From JBMDXB01 sp048594975 (lineage in GTDB: Bacteria > Acidobacteriota > Vicinamibacteria > Vicinamibacterales > 2-12-FULL-66-21): DNA of 64,000 bases. Position numbers and translations under genes: made by a program. The notes below the pieces were generated by a model, which was given only the letters and a program-made list of their open reading frames with translations, ran no database searches and was not told the origin of the DNA. The stretch spans positions 119,021 through 183,020 of the forward strand of contig JBMDXQ010000093.1 in the NCBI GenBank assembly GCA_048594975.1. Direction: 5' to 3'. Below, in pieces: positions 17,553 through 26,140 of the stretch (the stretch's first letter is position 1; each line of letters begins with the position of its first letter).

Positions 17553-18533
17553 ATGTACGAAAGCTTCTACGGATTGCAGGAACGGCCCTTCGACCTGGTG
17601 CCGGATCCCCGCTTTCTGTACCTCACCGGGCACCAGCGCGAGGCCCTGAGCAACCTGCAGTACGGGCTGACGACGCCGCGGGGTGTGACGCTGCTGCTGG
17701 GCGAAGCCGGTACGGGCAAGACCACGCTGCTGCGTACCGTACTCTCCGGGCTGTCTGATTCCTCGATCAAGCACGTGATCCTCAGCAATCCGACGCTCAC
17801 CCGCGCGGAGTTCTACGAGTTCCTTGCCGAGGGGTTCGGTCTGGGCATGAAGAACGGCCCCTCGAAGACGCGCTTCCTGCTTGCGCTGCGGTCGCTCCTC
17901 GAAGACGAGGCCGCGGCGGGGAGCACGCCGGCGCTGGTGATTGACGAAGCGCAGAGCCTGCCCTACGAGCTGCTCGAGGAAGTCCGGCTGTTGAGCAACC
18001 TGGAAACGACGACGGCCAAGCTGCTCAACGTGGTGCTCGCCGGGCAGCCGGAGCTCGCCGAGCGGCTCAATGAGACCTCGCTGCGGCAGCTGAAGCAGCG
18101 TGTGTCGCTTCGATGCCAGCTCTCGTCGATGACCCTCCAGGAAACCGCTGCGTATATCTCCGGCCGTATCCGGATCGCGGGCGGGCATCCCGAGCGGGTG
18201 TTCACCCGGGACGCGATCACACGGGTGTACGAGGCTTCGGGCGGGTTGCCGCGCACCGTCAACGTGGTCTGCGACAACGCGCTCATCGGAGGATTCGCCG
18301 CGGAGACGCGGCCGGTCACACGGGCGATTGTCGAGGAAGTGTGCCGGGATTTCGATTTCGTTGCCGGCGGCGGTCCGGCGTCCTCCGCCGCCGCCGAGCC
18401 GCATCCAGCCGCTCCGCAAGCGGTCGCGCCTGATGCGGGGCCGATGGTGGGGGCACAGGTATCGGCGCGGCCAGGTGCCGTGCAGTCGATACTCGGCGTC
18501 ATCAACCGGAAGCGACGTTTTTCCTTCTTCTGA
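17553..18533 (+). CDS. XrtA-locus ExeA-type AAA ATPase
   Basis: 326-residue ATPase of the ExeA/GspA-like type found at the head of exosortase-A polysaccharide loci (resembles the XrtA-associated ATPase family). The N-terminus 'MYESFYGLQERPFDLVPDPRFLYLT' (first 25 positions) is diagnostic. Walker A is 'GEAGTGKT' (50-57), and Walker B is 'LVIDEAQ' at about residue 130. It has no membrane helix and probably assists assembly or regulation of the export complex. It is the first gene of the collinear run 17553-25589. Confidence 0.9.
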   Translation: MYESFYGLQERPFDLVPDPRFLYLTGHQREALSNLQYGLTTPRGVTLLLGEAGTGKTTLLRTVLSGLSDSSIKHVILSNPTLTRAEFYEFLAEGFGLGMKNGPSKTRFLLALRSLLEDEAAAGSTPALVIDEAQSLPYELLEEVRLLSNLETTTAKLLNVVLAGQPELAERLNETSLRQLKQRVSLRCQLSSMTLQETAAYISGRIRIAGGHPERVFTRDAITRVYEASGGLPRTVNVVCDNALIGGFAAETRPVTRAIVEEVCRDFDFVAGGGPASSAAAEPHPAAPQAVAPDAGPMVGAQVSARPGAVQSILGVINRKRRFSFF

Positions 18534-18560
18534 GTATCTGGTCCAGATGTGGGTTGAGCC

Positions 18561-19229
18561 ATGGGTTACCAGGTTCCTTTCCGCTCGTTGACATCCGCCG
18601 TCGCTGTTGCGCTGCTGGCAACAGCAGGCGGTGCGGTCGTGGCCGCGCAGACCACCGCGCCGGCGTCGCCGCAGACCCAAACGGGGGCGCCGACTCCGCC
18701 GGCCGCCTCCGCCCCGGCGGCCTCGCCCCCCGCCGCCGAGCCGCCGGAGGGATACGTGATTGGGCCCGAGGACGTGCTTGGGATTCTCTTCTGGCGCGAT
18801 ACGGAGATGACGGGTGACGTCACGGTCCGACCCGACGGGAAGGTCACGCTGCCATTGCTCGGCGACATCCAGGCAGCCGGCCTCAGCCCTGACGCGTTGA
18901 CGAAGGTGATCCAGGACGCGGCGAGCAAGTTCCAGCAGGATCCCGCCGTGACCATCGTGGTGCGCCAGATCAACAGCCGCAAGGTGTTCATCACCGGCCA
19001 GGTCGCGAATCCCGGCGCGTTTCCGCTCGCCGGTCCACGGACGGTCATGCAACTGATCGCGCTCGCCGGGGGGCTCACCGAGTACGCGGACAAGAAGAAC
19101 ATCACCATCGTGCGGTTCGACAAGGGACGTCAGCTGGTGTTCAAGTTCAACTACAGCGATGTCGCCAAGGGCAAGGGCCTCGACCAGAACATCGTCCTGC
19201 AGCCTGGCGATACGGTGGTGGTGCCGTAG
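18561..19229 (+). CDS. Polysaccharide export outer-membrane protein (Wza-like)
   Basis: 222 residues with an N-terminal signal peptide ('VAVALLATAGGAVVAAQ') and a Pro/Ala-rich linker. The Poly_export domain begins at 'YVIGPEDVLGILFWRD', and a SLBB domain follows ('VFITGQVANPGAFPL'). It is a short Wza homologue of the XrtA-locus type and forms the outer-membrane channel for the exopolysaccharide. The stop is followed within 2 nt by the start of the beta-barrel gene. Confidence 0.92.
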   Translation: MGYQVPFRSLTSAVAVALLATAGGAVVAAQTTAPASPQTQTGAPTPPAASAPAASPPAAEPPEGYVIGPEDVLGILFWRDTEMTGDVTVRPDGKVTLPLLGDIQAAGLSPDALTKVIQDAASKFQQDPAVTIVVRQINSRKVFITGQVANPGAFPLAGPRTVMQLIALAGGLTEYADKKNITIVRFDKGRQLVFKFNYSDVAKGKGLDQNIVLQPGDTVVVP

Positions 19230-19233
19230 CGTG

Positions 19234-20607
19234 ATGTCCCTCTTGCGCTGCGGTCTCATCGCCGTCCTGATTCTGTTGCCTGTCGCCGCCGCATCCGCGC
19301 AGGTGCTCGAGCGCCCGCCGCGGACCACGCGCGGGCTCTTCGGGGGGCATCGACCCGTCGACCCGAATCGCTCCTACCAGGAGCTGACGCTGACGTTGGA
19401 TGTCCTGGGCGGTTACGACGACGTTGTCGTGCCGCCAGGCGACACGACGCCGACGAGCCCGACGCAGCCGACAGAGAGCGGTTATTCCGGCCTGGCGGCC
19501 GCGGCGGGCCGGTATTGGTCCGGCCGCACGGCCCGGCATCTGGAAGCCACGGGGCGGGCGCAAATGATCTCGTACTCGACGCTCGTGGAGTCGCTGCTCG
19601 TCGGCGGCGCGGGGGACCTCGCGGTCACGACGGAACTCGGCCGCCGAACGGCCCTGGACGCCGGCCTGAACATCGAGTACCTGCCCACGTTCATGCTCAA
19701 CACTATCTCGCCGGTGCCGGGCCAGGAGGATGTCGCCGCCGCCGCTGCCCTCGTCGATCCGACGGGTGGTGTAACGGACCTGCGGTCCCTGGCCTCGGGG
19801 GGCATGGCGGGGGTCCGGCGCGAGTGGACGACGCGGCAGCGCACGACGCTGGTCTACAACTACAGGCGCTATGACATCCTGCAGGGCGGCGAAAGTGACA
19901 ACCGTACGCACGGAACGGCGCTCGGGCACACCTGGCAGTTCTCGCGCAGTACCAGCCTCCAGCTCGGTTACCGCTTCGCGATGGTGCGTCCTGAGCAGCC
20001 GGGCGGCGTCGACTTGTCCTCTCACACGAACAGTGCGGATATCGGCATCGAGGTGCGGAGACCGCTCTCGCCGACTCGCCAGGTGACGTTTTCATTCGGC
20101 GGGGGAGCCACGCGGGGACGAATGACCGTGGCCGCCGGGACGGAGGGCGACGAGTACGTCGCTCCGACCGGCTATGGAGCCGCGCGCCTGGATATCGGGC
20201 GCACGTGGAACGTTGCGGTCGACATTCAGCGAAACTCGACGCCGCTCGAGGGTTTTGACGAGCAACAGTACATTACAGACACCCTGGCGCTAACGCTTGG
20301 AGGCCATCTCCGTCAGCGGCTGACCATGGCGGCCTCCGGGAGCTATTCGAGAGGCCGTGCGCCGGCTGGTGAGGCCGGATCGTTTGAGGCGATCATCGCC
20401 ACGGTGCAGTTGGACTACGCCCTCGGGCACTGGGGATCGCTCGTGACCGGCTATTCCTTCTACGACCATTCCCTGCGCGGCGTCACCGGAATCCCCGTAG
20501 GACTTCCGAGCAGCTTCGACCGGAACTCGTTGCGGGTCGGGATCACGATGTGGGTGCCGTTGTACGGCTCGCTCCCGGAGGAACGAGGACGGACCTCAAG
20601 GAATTGA
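19234..20607 (+). CDS. Outer-membrane beta-barrel protein of the EPS locus
   Basis: 457 residues starting at ATG 19234 (a GTG directly before it at 19231 is possible). The signal peptide ends at 'VAAASAQ'. The rest is rich in alternating amphipathic strands with aromatic ends, for example 'RTTLVYNYRRYDILQG', 'SLQLGYRFAMVR' and 'LVTGYSFYDHSLRG'. It is consistent with a beta-barrel of the kind often found in PEP-CTERM/XrtA loci. It probably forms or stabilises the outer-membrane exit of the polysaccharide; no enzymatic motif is visible. Confidence 0.8.
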   Translation: MSLLRCGLIAVLILLPVAAASAQVLERPPRTTRGLFGGHRPVDPNRSYQELTLTLDVLGGYDDVVVPPGDTTPTSPTQPTESGYSGLAAAAGRYWSGRTARHLEATGRAQMISYSTLVESLLVGGAGDLAVTTELGRRTALDAGLNIEYLPTFMLNTISPVPGQEDVAAAAALVDPTGGVTDLRSLASGGMAGVRREWTTRQRTTLVYNYRRYDILQGGESDNRTHGTALGHTWQFSRSTSLQLGYRFAMVRPEQPGGVDLSSHTNSADIGIEVRRPLSPTRQVTFSFGGGATRGRMTVAAGTEGDEYVAPTGYGAARLDIGRTWNVAVDIQRNSTPLEGFDEQQYITDTLALTLGGHLRQRLTMAASGSYSRGRAPAGEAGSFEAIIATVQLDYALGHWGSLVTGYSFYDHSLRGVTGIPVGLPSSFDRNSLRVGITMWVPLYGSLPEERGRTSRN

Positions 20608-20612
20608 ATGCC

Positions 20613-22232
20613 ATGCTACCGGGAAAGACGCTGACACTGAACTTCGTTCTCGACGTGCTGCGACGCCGCGTCTGGCTGCTGGTGCCGCCGCCGCTGGTCA
20701 CCGGCTTCGTCGCCCTGCTGTACGCCGCGTCGCTGCCGAACGTGTACCAGTCGGACATGTTGATCGCCATCGTTCCCCAGCGGGTACCCGACTCGTTCGT
20801 TCGATCCACGGTCACGCTTCGGACCGAGGAGCGTCTGGATGCGATCACCGTTCAGGTCACCAGCCGGACAATCCTCGAGCAACTGATCGAGGAGTTCGAT
20901 CTCTATCCCGACGAGCGCGCGCGCCTACCGATGGAGGACGTCGTCGGCATCATGCGTGACGGCATCGGTGTCGAGCTGGAGAGGCCGAGGCGGGGCCCAC
21001 GCGGCCTGGAGCCGCCGCACGCGTTCCATGTGCGGTTCACCTATCCGGACGCCAACGTGGCGGCGCGCGTCACCCAGCGGCTCGGGTCGCTCTTCGTCGA
21101 CCAGAACGCGCGCGACCGGGGGGCGGTGGCCGACGCGACCGACCAGTTCCTCCAGTCGAAGCTCGTCGAGGCGAGACAGCGGCTCGAGGCGCAGGAGCGC
21201 CGCCTGGAATCGTTCCGGCAGCGGCACGGCAAGGAACTGCCGACGCAGATGCAGTCGAACATGCAGGCCATCCAGTCGACGCAGCTGCAGATCCAGGCGC
21301 TCGTCGAGTCGATCGCACGCGATCGCGACCGCAAGCTGATGCTCGAGCGTTTGTATCGCGAGGCCGCAGCCGAACCGGCAGTGGTGACGCCTGCGCAACA
21401 GGCCATGGCTCGGACCGCGGACCCGTCTGACGCCACCGGCGCCACCGCCCAGCAGCAACTGGCCGACGCGCGCGCCTTGCTGGCGAAGCTGCAGCTGCGT
21501 CTGAAGCCCAATCACCCCGACGTGGTGCGCACGAAGCGGTTGATCGCCGAGCTCGAGCCGAAGGCCGCCGCCGAAGTGGCGGCGCAGCCCACGAGCGCCG
21601 CGGCCCCGGGCACGGCGATCACGCCCGAGGAAGCGAACCGGCGCGAGCAGCTCCGGCAGATGGCGGCCGAGGTCGAGAGCCTCAATCGCCAGATGCAGTT
21701 CAAGGAGTCGGAGGAGCAGCGGCTGCGCACGCTGGTGGCGGAATACCAGCGGCGGATCGAAGCCGTGCCGGGGATCGAGGCGGAGTGGGCGGTGCTCACC
21801 CGCGACTACGACACGCTTCAAACCGCGTACAAGGACCTGTTGACCAAGAGCGAATCGTCCAAGGTCGCGGTCGACCTCGAGAAGCGCCAGATCGGCGAGC
21901 ATTTCCGCATCCTGGACGCTGCCGAGGTGCCGGTACATCCCATAAGCCCCGTGCGGCTGAAGATCAACGGTATCGGACTGGCCCTCGGGCTGGCCCTGAG
22001 CGTTTGCCTGGTTGTGTTCCTGGAGTTGCGTGACGGCAGCCTCCGCTCGGAGAGCGACGTGCTCGATGTGCTGCGGCTGCCGGTGCTGTCTCTGGTTCCG
22101 CTCGTGGTCACGCGCCAAGAGCGGTCGCGGCGCAGGAAGGTCCGCCTCGCGGTGGCGCTGAGCACCGCCGTCGCAGTGACGGGCGCGGGTTACATGTTCT
22201 GGAGCATGCGTCTCTGGAACTACCTGATTTAG
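20613..22232 (+). CDS. Wzz-type polysaccharide chain-length determinant
   Basis: 539 residues from ATG 20613. An N-terminal Wzz helix ('RVWLLVPPPLVTGFVALLYA') leads into 'LPNVYQSDMLIAIVPQRVP'. A long coiled-coil follows (about residues 190-420), with the G-rich 'GNVR-like' region 'YKDLLTKSESSKVAVDLEKRQIGEHFRILDAA' (positions about 410-445). The C-terminal helix precedes a cytoplasmic tail with another hydrophobic stretch near the end. It belongs to the XrtA-type chain-length proteins and partners the BY-kinase encoded next (13-nt gap). Confidence 0.92.
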   Translation: MLPGKTLTLNFVLDVLRRRVWLLVPPPLVTGFVALLYAASLPNVYQSDMLIAIVPQRVPDSFVRSTVTLRTEERLDAITVQVTSRTILEQLIEEFDLYPDERARLPMEDVVGIMRDGIGVELERPRRGPRGLEPPHAFHVRFTYPDANVAARVTQRLGSLFVDQNARDRGAVADATDQFLQSKLVEARQRLEAQERRLESFRQRHGKELPTQMQSNMQAIQSTQLQIQALVESIARDRDRKLMLERLYREAAAEPAVVTPAQQAMARTADPSDATGATAQQQLADARALLAKLQLRLKPNHPDVVRTKRLIAELEPKAAAEVAAQPTSAAAPGTAITPEEANRREQLRQMAAEVESLNRQMQFKESEEQRLRTLVAEYQRRIEAVPGIEAEWAVLTRDYDTLQTAYKDLLTKSESSKVAVDLEKRQIGEHFRILDAAEVPVHPISPVRLKINGIGLALGLALSVCLVVFLELRDGSLRSESDVLDVLRLPVLSLVPLVVTRQERSRRRKVRLAVALSTAVAVTGAGYMFWSMRLWNYLI

Positions 22233-22245
22233 CAAGGGGTGAACG

Positions 22246-23151
22246 TTGGGTCGCATTGACAGAGCGCTGCGGCGTGCCGGGGATGGACGTCTGCCTGCCG
22301 CGGTGGCGGAGCGGGAGGACCAGTTCGTTCCCGCGTGGTCGCTGGAGGCGGAAGCCGCGCCCGCCGTGGCGGACGCGAATCGGGAAAACGCCGGGCCCGA
22401 AGCTCCCGGATCGCTACTCGTCGCCGACGAGTATCCGGCTATTCGGGGATTCAACGCGGCGTGGCGCGAACGGCTGGCGAGCGGCTCCGAACGCGACAAC
22501 CTGCTGGTCGAGCAGTTCCGCCGCCTGGCGGGTACGCTGCACGACACGCAGGCCAACAGTGGCATTCGCACGATCATGGTCTGCAGCGCGGCGGCAGGGG
22601 ATGGCAAGACGCTGACCGCGCTGAACCTGGCGCTGGTGCTGAGCGAATCCTATCTACGACGCGTGTTGCTGATCGATGCCGACCTGCGGCGCCCCTCGCT
22701 GGGCGACATCGCCGACGTGACCGGCTGTACCGGGTTGAGCGACGCGCTGAAAGCGCCCGCCGAGCAGAAGCTCGCGCTCGTGCAGCTGACCCCCAGGCTG
22801 ACGCTGTTGCCGGCCGGCCGCCCCGATTCCGACCCGTTGGGCGGGCTGACCTCGCCGCGGATGCAGCGGATTCTCGAGGACGCGGCAGCCGCCTTCGACT
22901 GGGTGATCCTCGACGCGCCGCCCGTCGGGCCGCTGGCCGACGCCACCCTCCTCTCGCGGATCGCTGACGGAACGCTCTTCGTGGTTCGCGCCGGCCGGAC
23001 CCATTACTCGCTCGTGCAGAGGGGGATCGAGGCGCTGGGCCGGGAGCGGATCCTGGGCGTGGTGCTCAACGGCGTGGAGCGGATGCCCGACCACTCTTAC
23101 GAGCGCTACTACGAGTACGTCGATCCGCAGCGTCAGCGCGTGAAGACATGA
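22246..23151 (+). CDS. BY-kinase (CpsD/CapB-like tyrosine autokinase)
   Basis: 301-residue bacterial tyrosine kinase of the XrtA type. Walker A is 'SAAAGDGKT' (114-122), Walker A-prime is 'VLLIDADLRRPSL', and Walker B is the 'WVILDAPP' region. The C-terminus carries a Tyr cluster ('HSYERYYEYVD') as autophosphorylation sites. It starts at a TTG (22246); no ATG or GTG in frame gives a better start. It controls Wzz-dependent polymerisation and export. The gene overlaps the next start by 4 nt. Confidence 0.93.
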   Translation: MGRIDRALRRAGDGRLPAAVAEREDQFVPAWSLEAEAAPAVADANRENAGPEAPGSLLVADEYPAIRGFNAAWRERLASGSERDNLLVEQFRRLAGTLHDTQANSGIRTIMVCSAAAGDGKTLTALNLALVLSESYLRRVLLIDADLRRPSLGDIADVTGCTGLSDALKAPAEQKLALVQLTPRLTLLPAGRPDSDPLGGLTSPRMQRILEDAAAAFDWVILDAPPVGPLADATLLSRIADGTLFVVRAGRTHYSLVQRGIEALGRERILGVVLNGVERMPDHSYERYYEYVDPQRQRVKT

Positions 23152-24545
23152 GCGCACGCCTCGTTCGCACTCTCAGCGGCCGACGTGGCGCGCTGATCCT
23201 GATCGAGCACCTGCTCATCGTGCTCTCGGTGCTGTTCGCAGCCGCGCTGCGCTTCGGCTTCCCGAGCCCGGGCGAGCTCGCCAGCCCCGGCGTGTTGTGG
23301 CGGTCGGTGCTGATTGCCGCCGTGCTGCAGCTGTCGCTCCACTACTGCGACCTGTACGACTTGCGCACGCTGCAGGACCGCCGCGGTCTCATGGTGAGCC
23401 TCATCCAGGCGCTCGGAGCCGCCTCGGTCGTCCTCGCGCTGCTCTATTACTGGCTGCCCAGCCTGATCATCGGCCGGGGCGTGTTCGTCATCGCCTCGGT
23501 GCTCATCGTGGCCCTGGTGGCTGGCTGGCGGATCGCGTTCGAGTGGCTGTCGGTTCGAGTCAGCCCCGCCGAACGGCTGCTGATCGTGGGCACAAGCACC
23601 GCGGCGGTGTCCCTCGCGCGTGAGCTGTTCGAGCGGCGCGGAGAGCTGGGCGTCGAGATCGTCGGCTTCGTGGACCCGGATCCCGCCCGAATCGGCACCC
23701 CGCTAATCAATCCCGGCGTCATGGGCGCCATCGCCGACATCCCAGCGATCGTGCGCGAGCGGAAGGTCGATCGCGTCGTGGTGAGCCTCGCCGACGCGCG
23801 CGGCAAGCTGCCCATGGATCGCCTGCTCGACATGAAGCTGAACGACGGCGTGCGGTTCGACCACCTGGCCTCGGTGTACGAGCAGTACACGGGGAAGATC
23901 GCGGTCGAGAACCTGCGCCCCAGCTGGATGATCTTCTCGGAGGGGTTTCGCAAGAGCCGCTGGCTGGCCGCGGCCAAGCGCACCGCCGACATCGCGCTGG
24001 CCCTGATCGGCCTGCTGCTCGCGGCGCCAGTCCTCGCGGGGGTCGCCGTCGCCATCCGGATGACGTCGCCGGGGCCGGTTTTCTACCACCAGCGGCGCGT
24101 CGGCCGTGAGGGTCGGGCCTTCACCATCCACAAGCTGCGCTCGATGCGAGTCGACGCCGAAGCGGTCACGGGCGCGGTCTGGGCCACCGAGCGCGATCCG
24201 CGGGTCACGCCGGTCGGGCGCTTCCTGCGGCGGACCCGGCTGGACGAGATCCCGCAACTGTTCAACGTGCTGATGGGCGACATGAGCCTGGTCGGTCCGC
24301 GCCCGGAACGACCGGAATTCGTCAGCGCGCTGACCGAGCGGATCCCGTTCTACGGCCAGCGGCACGCGGTTCGTCCCGGCCTGACCGGCTGGGCGCAGAT
24401 CCGCTACCGCTACGGCGCCGACGAGGATGACGCCTTGCAGAAGCTGCAGTACGACCTCTTCTACATCAAGCACATGTCGATCGCCTTCGACCTGTTCATC
24501 GTGCTCGAGACCGTCAAGACCGTGCTCGTGCGGCGCGGATCGTAG
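23148..24545 (+). CDS. Exopolysaccharide polyprenyl glycosylphosphotransferase
   Basis: 465-residue initiating sugar-phosphate transferase that loads the first sugar onto undecaprenyl phosphate. Four N-terminal membrane helices are followed by a CoA-binding-like domain ('LLIVGTSTAAVSLAREL') and a further helix at 'IALALIGLLLAAPVLAGVAV'. The catalytic domain has 'SPGPVFYHQRRVGREG', 'FTIHKLRSM', 'LDEIPQLFNVL' and 'SLVGPRPERPEFV'. It matches the EpsB-type enzymes of exosortase-A loci. It is coupled to the kinase gene by an ATGA overlap. Confidence 0.95.
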   Translation: MSARLVRTLSGRRGALILIEHLLIVLSVLFAAALRFGFPSPGELASPGVLWRSVLIAAVLQLSLHYCDLYDLRTLQDRRGLMVSLIQALGAASVVLALLYYWLPSLIIGRGVFVIASVLIVALVAGWRIAFEWLSVRVSPAERLLIVGTSTAAVSLARELFERRGELGVEIVGFVDPDPARIGTPLINPGVMGAIADIPAIVRERKVDRVVVSLADARGKLPMDRLLDMKLNDGVRFDHLASVYEQYTGKIAVENLRPSWMIFSEGFRKSRWLAAAKRTADIALALIGLLLAAPVLAGVAVAIRMTSPGPVFYHQRRVGREGRAFTIHKLRSMRVDAEAVTGAVWATERDPRVTPVGRFLRRTRLDEIPQLFNVLMGDMSLVGPRPERPEFVSALTERIPFYGQRHAVRPGLTGWAQIRYRYGADEDDALQKLQYDLFYIKHMSIAFDLFIVLETVKTVLVRRGS

Positions 24546-24557
24546 GGCGGCGCGTTC

Positions 24558-25589
24558 ATGCAATCGGCACGTTCCAGTGGTGCGCGCTCGCGGCCGCTCC
24601 AAGGAGTGTCCCCGCCGGTGCCGGCGCCCGCCGCCGGCCTCCCCGTGACGCGCGGCACATCCGCGGTGGTCAACGCCATGACCGTCGACGTGGAGGACTA
24701 CTTCCAGGTCCAGGCCCTGGAGTGTCGCATCGAGCGGGCGAGCTGGGATCGGTTCGAAAGCCGGGTGTGCCAGAACACCGAGCGCCTGCTCGAGCTCTTC
24801 GAGCGCGCGAACGTCTCGGCCACGTTCTTCGTTCTCGGGTGGGTCGCAGAGCGGTACCCGGGCCTGCTGTGCCGCCTGGCGCGAGCCGGCCACGAAATCG
24901 CATCGCATGGCTACGAGCACCGTGTGCTGCATTCGATGACCCCGGACGAGTTCAGGCACGACCTGCGCCGTGCGCGCGAGGTCCTCGAACAGGCGGTCGC
25001 AAGGCCGGTGCAGGGCTACAGGGCCCCGAGCTTCTCCGTGACCCGGAGCACGATGTGGGCGCTCGACGTGCTGATCGACGAGGGCTACCTGTACGATGCG
25101 AGCATCTACCCGGTGCACCACGACAGGTACGGCATCCCCGACTGGCCGCGACACATCCATCGAATCGAGCGGCCCGCGGGAGGCATCTGGGAGCTCCCGG
25201 GCTCAACAGTACGATGGGGAGGGGCAAATTTCCCGATGGGCGGCGGCGGCTACTTCCGGTTGCTGCCGTACGCCTGGACGCGCTGGGGCATCAACCACTT
25301 GAACACCGCGGAAGGGCAGCCGGCGATCTTCTACCTGCATCCCTGGGAGATCGATTCCGGTCAGCCGCGCGTCGGTGTGTCCGGCCTGTCCCGCGTGCGG
25401 CACTACCACAACCTCCACAAGACGGAAAGCCGGCTGCAACGTCTGCTCGGCCAGTTCACCTTTGGAACCGTCAGCGAGGTCCTCGCTCGCTCGACGGGCG
25501 CGACCGTGCATCCTGCTGGCCTGGACGTCGCAATGAAACCGGAGACTTCTGCGCTTGAAGATCGTGACTTTAGTCTTCCTAATAGGTGA
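24558..25589 (+). CDS. XrtA-type polysaccharide deacetylase
   Basis: NodB-family carbohydrate deacetylase with a DUF3473-like C-terminus, as is usual in PEP-CTERM/XrtA loci. Motifs: 'MTVDVEDYFQV' (catalytic and metal Asp), 'EIASHGYEHRVLH' (metal His pair) and 'GYRAPSFSVTR'. Starting at ATG 24558 gives 343 residues; a second ATG at 24678 would start directly at the family N-terminus, so the first 40 residues may not be translated. It is probably secreted or periplasmic-facing, although no clear signal peptide is visible. Last gene before the terminator at 25638. Confidence 0.92.
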   Translation: MQSARSSGARSRPLQGVSPPVPAPAAGLPVTRGTSAVVNAMTVDVEDYFQVQALECRIERASWDRFESRVCQNTERLLELFERANVSATFFVLGWVAERYPGLLCRLARAGHEIASHGYEHRVLHSMTPDEFRHDLRRAREVLEQAVARPVQGYRAPSFSVTRSTMWALDVLIDEGYLYDASIYPVHHDRYGIPDWPRHIHRIERPAGGIWELPGSTVRWGGANFPMGGGGYFRLLPYAWTRWGINHLNTAEGQPAIFYLHPWEIDSGQPRVGVSGLSRVRHYHNLHKTESRLQRLLGQFTFGTVSEVLARSTGATVHPAGLDVAMKPETSALEDRDFSLPNR

Positions 25590-25593
25590 CTTT
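25564..25593 (+). promoter_or_regulatory. Tandem GTGACTTT sites, candidate enhancer
   Basis: GTGACTTT occurs at 25564-25571 and 25586-25593, exactly 22 bp (two helical turns) apart and 90-120 bp upstream of the sigma-54 element at 25683. The first copy lies in the end of the deacetylase gene. The geometry is that of an enhancer-binding-protein site. Confidence 0.45.
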
Positions 25594-25637
25594 TACAGTG
25601 CATCCCGGCCCCTTCGATCGAGACCACCGGCCAACAT

Positions 25638-25666
25638 CCCCTGATCTCAAGAGTTATCAGGGGTTT
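25638..25666 (+). terminator. Stem-loop terminator
   Basis: CCCCTGAT (25638-25645), a 10-nt loop and ATCAGGGG (25656-25663) form a perfect 8-bp stem followed by TTT. It ends the polysaccharide-core operon 49 bp after the deacetylase stop. The U-tract is short, so termination may be partial. Confidence 0.6.
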
Positions 25667-25682
25667 GCCGCGGAAACTCTCT

Positions 25683-25698
25683 AGGCAGGGTCCTTGCT
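25683..25698 (+). promoter_or_regulatory. Candidate sigma-54 promoter of the carrier-ligase-exosortase operon
   Basis: AGGCAGGGTCCTTGCT has a perfect TTGCT -12 element, GGCA in the -24 element and exact GG-N10-GC spacing. It lies just after the terminator and upstream of the first carrier-protein gene, with a predicted leader of about 155 nt. The tandem GTGACTTT sites lie at enhancer distance. Confidence 0.5.
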
Positions 25699-25864
25699 CT
25701 CCTGCCTGATGCCCGCACCAGTGACCACACTACACGGCGTCCGGCGCGCGGACTGGATCAGGTTTCTGAGCCGACGCGCATCGATCCTGCCCTGTAAGTG
25801 AGAGGGCGAAGCTGTGCCTTCGTCAGGTCGCACAATCACTTCAGAGGCAGTCAGAGACACCCCG

Positions 25865-26140
25865 ATGGCCGATACGACCGCGCAGCAGATCCGGGAGTTC
25901 ATCGTGACGAACTTCCTTTTCGGGCAGGACGGGAACGCGCCGGCCGACGACGAATCGCTGCTCGAGCACGGCATCATCGACTCCACCGGCGTCCTCGAGC
26001 TGGTTGCCTTCCTCGAGCAGCAGTTCGGGATATCGGTCGGCGATCGTGAGCTGCTGCCTGAGAACCTCGATTCGGTGATGAACGCCGCCCGCTTCGTGTC
26101 CCGCAAGCTGGAAGCGCAGGGAGCGAGGGTTGCTGGTTAA
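25865..26140 (+). CDS. Acyl carrier protein, exosortase locus (carrier 1)
   Basis: 91-residue carrier protein with phosphopantetheine site 'HGIIDSTGVLEL' (Ser40). It diverges from the housekeeping ACP (DSLDTVE) and resembles the carriers paired with acyl-AMP ligases in XrtA loci. The ATG at 25865 is preferred over an upstream in-frame GTG at 25814. Its 3' end overlaps the TTG start of the adjacent ligase gene, so the two are probably a functional pair that loads an acyl or aminoacyl group. Confidence 0.9.
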   Translation: MADTTAQQIREFIVTNFLFGQDGNAPADDESLLEHGIIDSTGVLELVAFLEQQFGISVGDRELLPENLDSVMNAARFVSRKLEAQGARVAG

